This document shows positions 52,311-62,385 of a DNA stretch of 64,000 nucleotides, one piece after another. The first letter of the stretch is position 1. Each line of letters opens with the position of its first letter. The notes below the pieces were generated by a model. The model worked only from the letters and a program-made list of their open reading frames with translations, searched no databases and was not told the DNA's origin. The stretch is from Alloascoidea africana (Eukaryota > Ascomycota > Alloascoideomycetes > Alloascoideales > Alloascoideaceae): the NCBI GenBank assembly GCA_030581615.1, contig JAKTTT010000029.1:186001-250000 (forward strand), read 5' to 3'. Position numbers and translations under genes: made by a program.

Positions 52311-54761
52311 CTTGAAAGAGCAAACAATACAGAAGGAATTTGGTGGGTGTTTTTTTTCTTTCTAGAAGCAATTTTCCCTTTGCCTCAGCAGGCTAACTCG
52401 TTGTATATATAGGTTCGCCTTGCCACGTAAAAGGCAAACCCCGATATCGTTGGCGGTAATGATAATATGGCATCGTCTGATATATGGATGCTTTCTCGTT
52501 TCCCTTTTTCTTCAAGAATTATTTCCGGAGTAGAGCATTCAGTGGATTTGTTCCAAAAATATTGACTATTCGTATAGCACTGCTTGCTCTTGCTCCATGC
52601 CAAACCAAACTTTTTCAAATCGCTAACTAGTGAAATTTCCAATACTGATGATGATAGCGGGAAATGGCAAAGGAAAGACACCTCCAGAGAAGAGAAAATG
52701 GCAATTGCGCAATGGCTTCTTCATTGTATGGGCGTGACTTTGTTTTTATTATCAGTTCTACGCAGGTCCTCCAATCCCAAAACCAGACCCATTCAATAAT
52801 ATTTCTAGAACCTTTTTGATTTATTATTTGTGTGTTTTGCCTTCTCACTCCACTCCGCTTCATTCCTTCCATGAATTTTCTCTCTTGGGAAATTTGCATC
52901 ATTGAATGGCTGTAAATTCCCAATCTCTTTCGAGTCACGGAGGTATCTGGTAAAAACGAGCAGATTTCTTTCACTAATCAAGTCTCTGCCATATACTTTC
53001 CGCTTTTCACCCAAAACGAAAAAAATATAAACACACCAGTAATGTCCTTGGTTATTCCTATACTCTCTCTTCAATTCCGTTCCGCTGCTGGCTCATGGGA
53101 AGGCATGTCCTGTGCGTATCTTTCCAATCAGATATCCGAAGATACTTGCCGTATCTTGTAATCCACCAAGCACATTACTTTTTTTCTTTCCCGTTAGAAA
53201 ATCAATTGCGCCAGGCAAATTAAATACCATCTTAAACGTTATCGGATTGTATGAAGAAATACCAGAATATGCGGGAACAATACTATGTAGGAGTTCTTCT
53301 TTCCCTTACATTTCCTCAACATGTCGATTCTAGTGGCTCCACGTCTCCTGTGGACTGAAGGGCCAACGATATCCAATTCCTGGTTTCAAATATCCATTAC
53401 GATTGAAAATTCAACAAAGTCCCCCAATTGATGACATGACCGCTGGTTGAATTGAATTGGCAAAACGGAGGAATAAATCCCATCCAATATCTCTCCACAA
53501 TTAATCACCTTCCTGCCTTTTCTTTCTTAGCCCGTCATGTCCCTTAAAAGCATGATTAGAAGAATGATTCCCGATTATTCTAAGTATACACGTTTAGTCC
53601 AATAACGTTGACCAAAATCTTCTAGAAGGATTACGGTAATGGACCAACTTCACTCACAAGAAAACAAATATTATTGTGTAGCGCCATGTGCTCCCTTTTC
53701 TTTCTTGGTTTTTGAGCTCAGCGGAATATGCGCTAGGCGCTAGACCCGATCACTAGTTCCAAAGCCCACCGGAATACCAATCGATCGTACTACTTTTTAA
53801 ATACAAGAAACTGCAATATCAAGTTTTGTTTATAGTATAAGAGAATTCTTCTCTGGGTTTGGGGAAGGTTCATCATTCCGGGAATTACGCCTAACCAGAT
53901 GTACATTTTTGAGTCAACAAATGGTTTATACCCATCTCCAAAAAATCAAACGGACCGGACTATAGTGGCCAGCTGATGATTATGAGAAAAGATGAAACTG
54001 GCACAGACACTGGCGCCCTAACCCCCAAACCTAACGAGAACATGACTCTAGCCTCTTGCCCAGCATTTCCGAAAAGCTTTGAAAAATAATAATAAAAGCA
54101 CACCATAAAAATCGTCAGATTGATGAATATGCGAATGGGGAAAAATATGATATAATCGATTAATCTCTGGAGTCTTTGGGGGGAACAGACAACTCCATCC
54201 ATTGTTGGTACAGTGGATCGATACATCAGCATCAAATTCCACGCAGTTTGAAACTTTTGGGCTTGTGGAAAAATCCTCCTCTACGACCTTGAAACATTTT
54301 CCTTTTTTACTAACCAACGAAAATGGGGAGTTGCTTTTGCTTCAAACTCGTCCAAAACATGAATACCAGAAAATAGAGAAACATGATTCATGAGGCGGTG
54401 ACCCGGGAAAAGAGAATTATTCTGTTGGTTAGAGAATGCTATTGGTGCGAAACATATAGACCGATGGATCGATTGATAAAGAGGCGGAGCATTAAAGACG
54501 GGACGGACAAGTAAAAATGTCCTCATTACAAAGATCAACAAACTACTTCTTAACACAAAAATGGTACATTTACATTTTCATTTCTTGTTCCAATAGTCTA
54601 GCTCTAGTTTTTACTCCCTTGTGCATTCCATTAAACGAACCAAAAATCAAAACAAACAAACAAAAAAACAACAAAAAAGAAAGGCTCCCAAAATGTGAAT
54701 TCATCCCCCTTTTTTTCTTAAAAATCAAATTACATAACGATCCATCATCATGACATGTCAT
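52311..54761. other. 2.4 kb gene-poor region
   Basis: The longest non-coding stretch here, upstream of the zinc-cluster gene and downstream of the TGL1-type gene. All ORFs are short and compositionally poor on both strands, and I found no splice-joined protein. An everted CCG-N10-CGG pair lies at 52441-52456, a possible zinc-cluster site 130 bp before the factor's ATG. It could contain a non-coding RNA. Confidence 0.5.
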
Positions 54762-56393
54762 TCACATAGGCGATGCCTGGTAGTTTGTAGACTTGACAAA
54801 GCCCGAATCTGTATCTTCTCCACAATCAATAGAAAAAGAACGGTCTCTTGCCTCATTATCAAACAACAATCTCTGTTGTTCTACTAACCGCCGTGGTCCT
54901 CTGCCTCGTTCCCGAACCTCATCCTCACTTGAATTTGTATCTGTATCCTTGTTCTGCTCATCTATCTCCTGCACTTTGTTCCAACTGGGGTTTCTTGCGT
55001 TTACCACTGCACTCGCAGCAGCATTAACCGATGCAAAATCGACATTCACATCTCGATCCAATCCCAAAATCTTTGCAATCTTGGGGAACACAAGTTTATC
55101 CACCTCATCACTCCAAATCATTTCCAAATGCTCATGATTTTCAATCCCAATGGCTTTTGTACCATGAGGAAGCTTTGCCAACATGACTCGGATGTCAACG
55201 AGTGAATCTGACTCACCGAATATGAGATATATTGGTGTTTGAATGTTTTCTGTTGGGAATGGCGGTACTTTATAAAAATTCTCTCCAAAAACGCGTATCG
55301 GAGCGTTTAGACTATCATCGTACATTTGGAACTTGCCGTGTCTTATGATTTGGAACCAATGGACAACGGACTTGACACTTGTATAGGAATAGAGATGGGC
55401 ATAGGAGGCAATCTTCTGACGGAAAGAAATGTTGTGTCCATGCCAGTTGAAAAGGGCAACAAGGCAAAAATCAATAACTTTCACAAACAGCGGTGGATAC
55501 ATTATGGCTTGCCAAAACGCGGCGGTCTCCATGATACACTTGCGACCGAAAAACAGGAAAATGACAGAAGGAGAGGCCTTCATCAGAGAATCAACAATAC
55601 GTGTTTGTAATCCTGCTGGAGTATAGGCGGGGGCCAAAGCAATCATCTTGTTGATTTTGGAATTCAGAACTGGATTTATCGAAAGTGCTGCAAAAGCCTG
55701 TGCTGTACCCTGACTAAAACCAATATAGGTGAGATCGGATTCTCCAGTAACTGACAAAATGTAATCAACAGAGTCCGGAATGTCGTAAAATGCAAAATCG
55801 TCTATTGAAAAGTTCCAAAACTGGCGTTCATTTGGATGCCAACGCGTATGTTTCCGCGAATATTTGTTTCCCCTGTTGTTGCCTAACCAAACGTCATATC
55901 CCAACTCAACAAGGTAAAATGGCAGATTCCTGTACTCTTCAATCTGAGTGACCCAAATCTCACTGTTCATCAAAAGTCCATGGTGTAGATAAACAACAGG
56001 CTTGCCCAACTTGGACTTGCCATTCTTCTTGCGCCAACCGCTGTTTTTGCGTCCACCTATACGATGGATTCCCAACAAGAAACCATCTTCAGTCTTGACG
56101 ATATGCTCTTCAGCTTCGTAACCAAATATTGAACAGATCTCAACAAACCCGGACGCATTACGAATTCGGTTTGCAATGTCCTCTGTATCTGTATCGTCCT
56201 TGTATTTGTAGGAAGGAGGCGCAAAGTTGGAGTATACAAATCGCGATATCGAGCTAAAGAAGGAGATCACACTGGAAGGCAACAGAGCCGTGATGATGGA
56301 CATGATGGACTCAAGAATGACGAGGCAAAAGGAGACCATCAGAACGGGCCACTCAAAGAGACTGACTCTTGTTACAAAAGGGACAGCGAGCAT
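54762..56393 (-). CDS. TGL1: Steryl ester hydrolase / acid-lipase family (Tgl1-like)
   Basis: Hydrolyses steryl esters on lipid droplets. A 543-aa intronless ORF (yeast Tgl1 is 548). An N-terminal hydrophobic segment (about 5-50) serves as membrane anchor. The alpha/beta-hydrolase core has the oxyanion region VVYLHHGLLMNSEIW, WLGNNRGNKYSRKH, the nucleophile elbow GFSQG (about 222-226), Asp in FGESDSLVDIR, and His in IENHEHLEMIW. The tail is polar and acidic with RERGRGPRR. Yeh1/Yeh2 are the closest alternatives; the length and short N-terminus favour Tgl1. Confidence 0.88.
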   Translation of the reverse strand: MLAVPFVTRVSLFEWPVLMVSFCLVILESIMSIITALLPSSVISFFSSISRFVYSNFAPPSYKYKDDTDTEDIANRIRNASGFVEICSIFGYEAEEHIVKTEDGFLLGIHRIGGRKNSGWRKKNGKSKLGKPVVYLHHGLLMNSEIWVTQIEEYRNLPFYLVELGYDVWLGNNRGNKYSRKHTRWHPNERQFWNFSIDDFAFYDIPDSVDYILSVTGESDLTYIGFSQGTAQAFAALSINPVLNSKINKMIALAPAYTPAGLQTRIVDSLMKASPSVIFLFFGRKCIMETAAFWQAIMYPPLFVKVIDFCLVALFNWHGHNISFRQKIASYAHLYSYTSVKSVVHWFQIIRHGKFQMYDDSLNAPIRVFGENFYKVPPFPTENIQTPIYLIFGESDSLVDIRVMLAKLPHGTKAIGIENHEHLEMIWSDEVDKLVFPKIAKILGLDRDVNVDFASVNAAASAVVNARNPSWNKVQEIDEQNKDTDTNSSEDEVRERGRGPRRLVEQQRLLFDNEARDRSFSIDCGEDTDSGFVKSTNYQASPM

Positions 56394-56907
56394 GATTGGC
56401 GTTTAAATATTGGGAACAAGGGGGGTCAGTATCTGTTTCTGGATCTGGTTCAGGATTCGCCTTTTGATTTTTATTTGTTTATTCTCCGCTTGTGTTGGAT
56501 CTCGTAGACTTGCTGGTATGAATCCGTCACTTGTGTCTGTGTGCACTTTAGCTGTGCGAATTAATACGATCTAGTAAGACAACTCCGTGTCAATGACAGC
56601 GATGCAGCAGCTTATTATTCCAGAATTATCGGATATAAAGCCAAACTCCCTGCTTCTTGCACTATCTCGTAGGCAGGGTTGGAGATGAAGAAGTCTCGAT
56701 GATGGCACTTTTGCCGATTTGTACATGGAAATAAAATCAAGTGATGATGACCCCTGTGGCCCCAGCTGAGTTCTGCTTGCTCAGCCTCTTCTCAGGTCAG
56801 GCCAAAAATACGTATGTTGAACGTATACACCCATACATCTCTGTTTGTATTAATCTTTCTAATAGTACACTAAAAAACTCGGGCAAATCATAAAAAGAGA
56901 ATCATAA
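56394..56907. other. TGL1 promoter and SPC25 3' flank
   Basis: 514 bp, mixed composition, no gene seen. Confidence 0.5.
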
Positions 56908-57858
56908 TTACATGTTTTTAAACCGATCTCTGATCATCTTTAAAAACTTTGTCAAATTTCGCGAATCGTTGAGATAGCTGACGAGTTCAGAAACGACTTC
57001 ATTGGACAGCTGCGGACTTGTTTGTATCACTGTTTAGTGTTTGTGTTAGTACAATAGTACACAATAACGAAAATGGGAAGATCTGCCATACCTTTATAAT
57101 CATATTTGCTCAGGTCAAGATCGAAAAAGTACTCTTCTTCATAGTCTGCCTCGTTAAGGTTGTGAAATATAAACCGTAGGATATCTTGATCTATGCCCTC
57201 GATTGAAAGTCCCAAAAGACTTTCAAATCTTACCAATTCGGGCTCAACTGAAGAGGACTGTGCCATGATTGCTTTCTTTTTAACTAGCAGAGCTGTTTAC
57301 CGTCCGAGTTAGATCCATTACAACTTGTAAACAAACGTTTCGTTTGCCCATACCTTCTTTCTTCCTCAGTATTGTATTTCGCGTTGCATCTATTCGCTCT
57401 GCCAGCTCCCGTTTCACATTCTCCAATTCCTGTTGTTGCATCTCGAGCGATTGAACCTGGATTTTGGCCTGTTCGATGTTTTCCTGTTCTTTTGCAATTG
57501 CTGAAAAATTGACAACCCTGATTAGAGTCTACAAATACTAACATCTTTGATCTGGTGTACCTACCTTGGTTAAAGTCTGAATCTCGTTTTCGAATCGTTT
57601 GAATCTGTGAAAGCAAAACTTTTTGCTTTTCTACTCAAAGAAGTTAGAAAATTCTTTCTATTATAAAACTTCAGGTTATATAAACATACCTCGATCTTCA
57701 GTTAATGCTCTATTGTGTTCATTCTTATCTTCAAGCATCTTTTGTCTTCCCTCGCTGATAAACGTGTCAAACCGCTGTGTGAAATCCGCCATTCGATGAC
57801 CCAACTGATCAAAGTTGAGCGAAGGCGCAGATATAGATGAAGCATTTATTGTACTCAT
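56908..57858 (-). CDS. SPC25: Ndc80-complex kinetochore subunit Spc25, five exons
   Basis: Partner of Spc24 in the Ndc80 complex that joins kinetochores to microtubules. Exons (minus): 57858-57690, 57630-57565, 57500-57354, 57292-57092, 57029-56908. Introns of 59, 64, 61 and 62 nt, all phase 1, with GTATGT, GTAGGT, GTATGG and GTATGG starts. The product is 234 aa (yeast 221). Residues about 30-125 form a long coiled coil (EQENIEQAKIQVQSLEMQQQ). The C-terminal RWD globule has LVRFESLLGLSIEGIDQD, FIFHNLNEADYEEEYFF and the spliced LSKYDYKVIQTSPQL. A second 3' splice AG nine bases downstream of the exon-4 start chosen is also in frame. It sits 95 bp after the BTN1 stop. Confidence 0.93.
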
Positions 57859-57953
57859 ATTTTCACTAGTTGTGGGTGTAGAAGTAACTATCTATGTCTG
57901 ATGAGGTTTTGTTTACGTTTTACCCTCGGAGTGCGTCTGGGGGGCGGGTAACC

Positions 57954-59692
57954 CTAGTTCATCTCGCACCACCGGCGGCCATCGCGGACTTGGAAAGAAC
58001 ACAGTCGTTTCTCCAGCCACATGCTGATGGCCCCAGCCATCACGATGCCTCCGGAGTCGCTGATGCCGACGGCGCCCATCCGGAACTCGCGTTCTTCGAG
58101 CGGTGACTCCTCGGATAGGGCCATGAACGTGTTTACGTAGGACAATCCACCGAGCAGGCCTAAAAGAGTGGTTAGTACAAACAAAAGCAGAAGCCTGTCG
58201 TTTATCATACCTTCGTAGAATATCAATGCCATGACAAGATGAACATTGGGAAGAATCATGAATAACGATTGCAGAACGCATATTGCAAAGTTGAGCCCTT
58301 GCAAAACAGCAGGGACAAAGAGCAAAGAAGAGGGCACTCTGAAGAACGAGGATGACGATCTTGCGATGAAGACACCTACTAAAATCATGGAGAGAAATTG
58401 GACAAATGATGTGTTTAGCAAATTGAACAACACAGGCATGGCTTGAATAGGAGCATGCTTACACTGGTATAAAGTTCCATATGTCACGTAGGCGTCCCTA
58501 AATTTGCGAAATGGCATTTCCTCGAGCGGGAACAGCAAAGTTGGAGAGACACCTTGATTAATCATGTATTCGAACATGTAAACCAGCATAAGGGGGATCC
58601 TAAGCAGTACATTGGTTAACACATTTTAGAATTGTTCAAATGATGGGCTTGCTTACATGTAGTGCAACAGGGGCTTAAACTTGGGAATTGTGATAAGGAT
58701 ATGATTCATTAAAGTCCGCACAGAAACCGAGAGCTTTTCATTTCTATCTCTTCTTGTATCGTTTCTTCTGTAAGCGTCTAGTTCAGTTGCATTTGCTTCT
58801 ACATCAGAATTAGATGACAACAATGCATTTCGATCTGGATCTTCGGTTCTGCTTCTGGTACTCGGTATCGAAGATGAGGCATGCTGGACTTTTTCATTTA
58901 TTGGCAACAGCCAAAAGAAGGTAAAGTAAAAGGCAAAAGGAAGCACCTAAAAAAAAAAAGTCCGTTAGATTCAATCATGTCACACAAAATCAACTTGAGA
59001 AGGCGTACCGTGAATAACAGCAGAGAGATTTTGACAGGAATTCCCATGATCGTGGTAAACAACATGTACATAAAGCCTATTACCATTTGTTAGCACCCAT
59101 GATCCAGTCAAAAACAGCAAAATCAAGACAGTGCACGCATACTTCCGATAAGCCCAGCACCGCCGGTACCTGAGCTGAACGCGGCAAGACTGACCTCCGA
59201 GTAGAAATGCGTGAGTTGGAGAAAAGTCAGTTCTCCTAGACCGGAACTAAGCGAGGCAAGGACGATGCCAAACAGTTTGAGTCCCGTGGAACCTTCACCG
59301 GCGGTTTCTGATGCAGAGGTGGAGATTAGTACCATGCCCGATACACTTAAACATATCAACAGGTATATGCGATAGCTAGATAATAATAGTCTTAGTCTCA
59401 GGCAATATCAAACAGTTGCAGTTGCAGTTGCAGTTACAGTAGGTACTCACTCGTAAGGTATCAGGTGTATGAAAAAGGGCGCCACGAGTTTGATACAGAA
59501 CGAGGGAAGCACATCTGCTAGCAGGACGGTGGCCTTTGGCACGAGAGGGCCCACGAGGTCTACAGCGGCCTGGAGGATGACCACGTAGAGGACGTTGTTG
59601 ACGAGTCCAAACACCCAGAAGGAGCCAAAGATCTGGCGATAGGTCCTCCCTACGGGCTGGGAGAGTTCTACGGGAGAGTAGTTCCCAGTCAT
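57954..59692 (-). CDS. BTN1: Battenin (CLN3/Btn1), seven exons
   Basis: Polytopic vacuolar/Golgi membrane protein affecting luminal pH and basic amino-acid transport; the human homologue is mutated in Batten disease. Exons (minus): 59692-59451, 59375-59143, 59076-59009, 58946-58657, 58599-58463, 58378-58211, 58159-57954. Six introns of 75, 66, 62, 57, 84 and 51 nt; all phases agree. The product is 447 aa (yeast 408). Diagnostic segments: [81 protein letters not shown] and [17 protein letters not shown]. It is the most intron-rich gene here. The first intron contains a GTTGCA hexamer repeat. Confidence 0.95.
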
Positions 59693-59766
59693 GGGGGAAT
59701 GTTGGAGGGAAAGGTGGTGGTGGTGGTACTGATAAGAGATATTAAGTATGCTAATCTGAGATTAAA

Positions 59767-60881
59767 TTATGGAGGTAGCAGGATTTGGTCCATGGCCAGC
59801 GACTCATGGTAATGGTTCGCCGAGTTGACCAGGGCGAACCAGTGAGACAGCGCAGCGGCATCGATAAACAGATGGAAGAGCTGGTGAGAATGGCCCCAGA
59901 TGTCAAATCCACCAGGAGCAAACCGTTCGGGGATTCTCATGGCGTAGAGGGCAGCTCCAAAAATGTAGAGCGCACCTTCCGCGAGCAGCCAGTGAAGAGA
60001 AGAGCGAGCCCACGTCTCGTCCAGCCCCAGGAGCCAGATGCCGAGGGAAATGGGCACGATGCTGCTGAGGCCAAACACCACGAACAGCACGGCTCGGTAG
60101 GGTCGCCATTCGCGGCGTTGGAACAGATCAGAGAGACACATGGGCACACACAGCAGCCCCAGCCCGGTGGTGAAGCCGCAGCACGCTTTGCACAGCGCGG
60201 GCTGGTCGTGGAGGGCGTAGAGCACGATGCCCACGGTGGATCCCACGATCATGAAGACGATACCCAGGTAGTCGATCTTGTTGAGTCTGGAGCAGACGGC
60301 GCACGAGTGGGACTTGAAGCAGTGGAAGGTCGAGGAGCCCGCGAAGCACACGACGGCACACAGCAGGAACTGGGCAAAGATCCAAACGTCCCTGGGGCCC
60401 ACCGTCGTGAAGCTGGGCAGGAACCACCAGGACGAGCACAGAGCCACGCTGGAAACCACCAGGGCCGGCACCAGGTGCGAGTAGATGTTCCCGGTCTCGT
60501 TGTGCACCACAAGCAGACTCGCGAGGCTCGTCCGGAAGCTCTGCGTCTCGCGCACGTAGCCGGTGTGGATCAGGCTGTTGTCCTTCTGCCAGTCGGGCAG
60601 CCCGGCCCAGTCGCAGATCACGACCCGTGTGCTTGACTTCTTCCCGGGCGTGTGCTCGCGGGCGTGGTCCGGGCGGTTCGGGCCTTTTTTCAGCTTCCTT
60701 CTGGAGGTTTTGGTCCGGCCTCGCTTCCGGAACTTGGAAAATGTGTTAACATACGCTACGGGACTCCCCAGCACTAACAGGCACATACTCTGATCTCAGG
60801 CTGCTGGCGGCCAGCATGGGCCTCTTTGTGACGACCCGGGCTCAAAGTCGCAGAGCCAGTGGAGCTCGTGGTTCTGCTCAT
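59767..60881 (-). CDS. PAQR/haemolysin-III-type receptor (IZH family)
   Basis: Seven-span membrane protein of the adiponectin-receptor family; yeast Izh proteins affect zinc and lipid homeostasis, with possible ceramidase activity. Two exons: 60881-60789 (31 codons) and 60732-59767, with a 56-nt GTATGT...TTAAC...CCAAG intron. The product is 352 aa. An alternative unspliced start at 60786 gives 339 aa, but that ATG lies inside the 5' splice site. Zinc-site motifs: SSTFHCFKSHS (Ser/His), LNKIDYLGI (Asp) and HSHQLFHLF. VVHNETGNIYSHLVPA is the PAQR entry motif. Third positions are strongly GC-rich, unlike most neighbours. It is 74 bp upstream of BTN1 on the same strand. Confidence 0.9.
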
Positions 60882-61239
60882 AGCGTGGAAAATCAAAGCC
60901 AGCAGTAGAGCCAAAAGGCAAAGTAGAGGATTGGGTCTGCAGTCCCAACTCGTGCTTCGTCCCTTACAGCCACCCTAAATACATCGCTCATCAACTCTCA
61001 AGCCAACAAACATCACAAACGTGATTATAAATCACCCCAAAATGCAAGAGAACCGCCACGAGTTTTCCCAACGCCCGATCACTTTATCACAAACTCTACG
61101 GGTTCACCTCCCGGTTCCCATAACAGCTTTCCCGATAAATATCCACCCAACAGCCGGGTAACACCAACTCCACCTTCCCATCCTGAGTCCCTTGTGAGCC
61201 TTCACCAGGGAAAAAAAAAGATATCAGATTGGAGAGAAA
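60882..61239. other. Divergent IZH/TAP42 intergenic
   Basis: 358 bp shared promoter; GC-rich toward the IZH side. No gene. Confidence 0.5.
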
Positions 61240-62331
61240 ATGAGTGAGAGCAGCAACAACAGGTCTCTGAGACAGGAATTCGACTATGCCCTAGATTTGA
61301 AATCGAAACTGGAACAACTCCCGGATAGACGAGACTCAGTGGCTTTCACTCAAGCGGCGAAAGAGGTAATCGCATCCCTTATCCGGTGTCAATTACTGGT
61401 CTCACGCCTGGCATTATTCTCTGAAAATGAGTCTGTTGATGAGTTAAGTACCAATGAACTTCGATTTTTGGGCGTTGACTTCCACCTGGCCAGTGTATAT
61501 TCCGAGATCAACCAACGTTCTGAACGCCTAAGCTCACTGAAGGAAAGCATTCGGGCACTGACGAGTTTTCTACATTCATGTTACAACTACAAATTGTTAA
61601 GTGCGACCGATTCGAAGCGCATAGAGCCGTTGTTTAAGAGCGTGGAGCCCAAACTGAGTATACTGAGACCCTCTGGCCTGCCTCCTGCTGCACAACGAGC
61701 AGAAAAGATTGAGCGATTCAAGATGGAGAATGAGTTGAAGAGTAAATTAGAAGCATTGGCAAAGAGAAAGTCCAGTGCAAACACAGATGAAGAGGTACTT
61801 CGGGAGTTGTACATGCTGGAATTGCGACTGTTTACATATAAAGCAATGGCAATGCTGGAGACTTCATTTATGGAACTCGATCTATTGTCTAATGCACCAC
61901 CACCTGCGAAGATTGAAGAAATTCACGAAGATGATAAACGAGAGACGCCATCATCTGAAAGGAATAAAAAAGACGATAATTTTACTGATAAATTGGAAAC
62001 CCCAATTACAAAACAAGATTTACTTTCAAAGGATGGTAAAGTGCTAAGACCATTCACCCTGGTTTCAAACAAAAGGCAAGATCTTAAACGGAAAGTGTTT
62101 GGAACGGGCCAGCTAATGCCCACAATGTCTGTAGAGGAGTACATCGAGGAGGAAATCAAAAGGGGTGGAATTCTCCCCAATAGCTCAAACGCAAACAAAC
62201 AAGACGCAGATGAGGAGATTGACGAAGATGATTATGAAGCTGCTGATAGGGAAACGTATAAGCAGAGAGAATGGGATGAATTTACAGATTGGAATAAGCG
62301 AGGCTCGGGAAATAGAATGAACATGGGATGA
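61240..62331 (+). CDS. TAP42: PP2A-associated protein Tap42 (alpha4/IGBP1)
   Basis: Binds PP2A-type catalytic subunits downstream of TORC1. A 363-aa intronless ORF (yeast 366). The first 230 residues form an all-helical repeat (LRFLGVDFHLASVYSEI; AQRAEKIERFKMENELKSK; REL-YMLELRLFTYKA). An acidic linker follows. The conserved C-terminal motif QLMPTMSVEEYIEEEIKRGG is present, then DDYEAADRETYKQREWDEF-like tail. It converges on NUP120 with a 54 bp gap between stops. Confidence 0.95.
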   Translation: MSESSNNRSLRQEFDYALDLKSKLEQLPDRRDSVAFTQAAKEVIASLIRCQLLVSRLALFSENESVDELSTNELRFLGVDFHLASVYSEINQRSERLSSLKESIRALTSFLHSCYNYKLLSATDSKRIEPLFKSVEPKLSILRPSGLPPAAQRAEKIERFKMENELKSKLEALAKRKSSANTDEEVLRELYMLELRLFTYKAMAMLETSFMELDLLSNAPPPAKIEEIHEDDKRETPSSERNKKDDNFTDKLETPITKQDLLSKDGKVLRPFTLVSNKRQDLKRKVFGTGQLMPTMSVEEYIEEEIKRGGILPNSSNANKQDADEEIDEDDYEAADRETYKQREWDEFTDWNKRGSGNRMNMG

Positions 62332-62385
62332 AGTATTTAGTATATGCGCTGATTAATAACTTTCAAAAATTACACAAAAAATGGA

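Noticed and set aside
52385-53333. Several ORFs of 70-115 aa in the large gap
   Set aside because: They overlap on both strands, show no motif and have the composition of translated AT-rich non-coding DNA.
53960-54317. Overlapping minus-strand ORFs near 54 kb
   Set aside because: Two frames are equally open, no ATG context or splice evidence, no recognisable domain.
59785-60636. Long plus-strand ORF of 283 aa opposite the IZH gene
   Set aside because: It is antisense to a well-supported PAQR gene. GC-rich codons on one strand commonly leave the opposite frame open. The translation is low-complexity and His/Glu/Arg-rich.
60733-60788. IZH protein starting at the ATG at 60786 without splicing
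   Set aside because: That ATG is part of a GTATGT 5' splice site. Removing the 56-nt intron joins an upstream 31-codon exon in phase with a good start, which is the better model.
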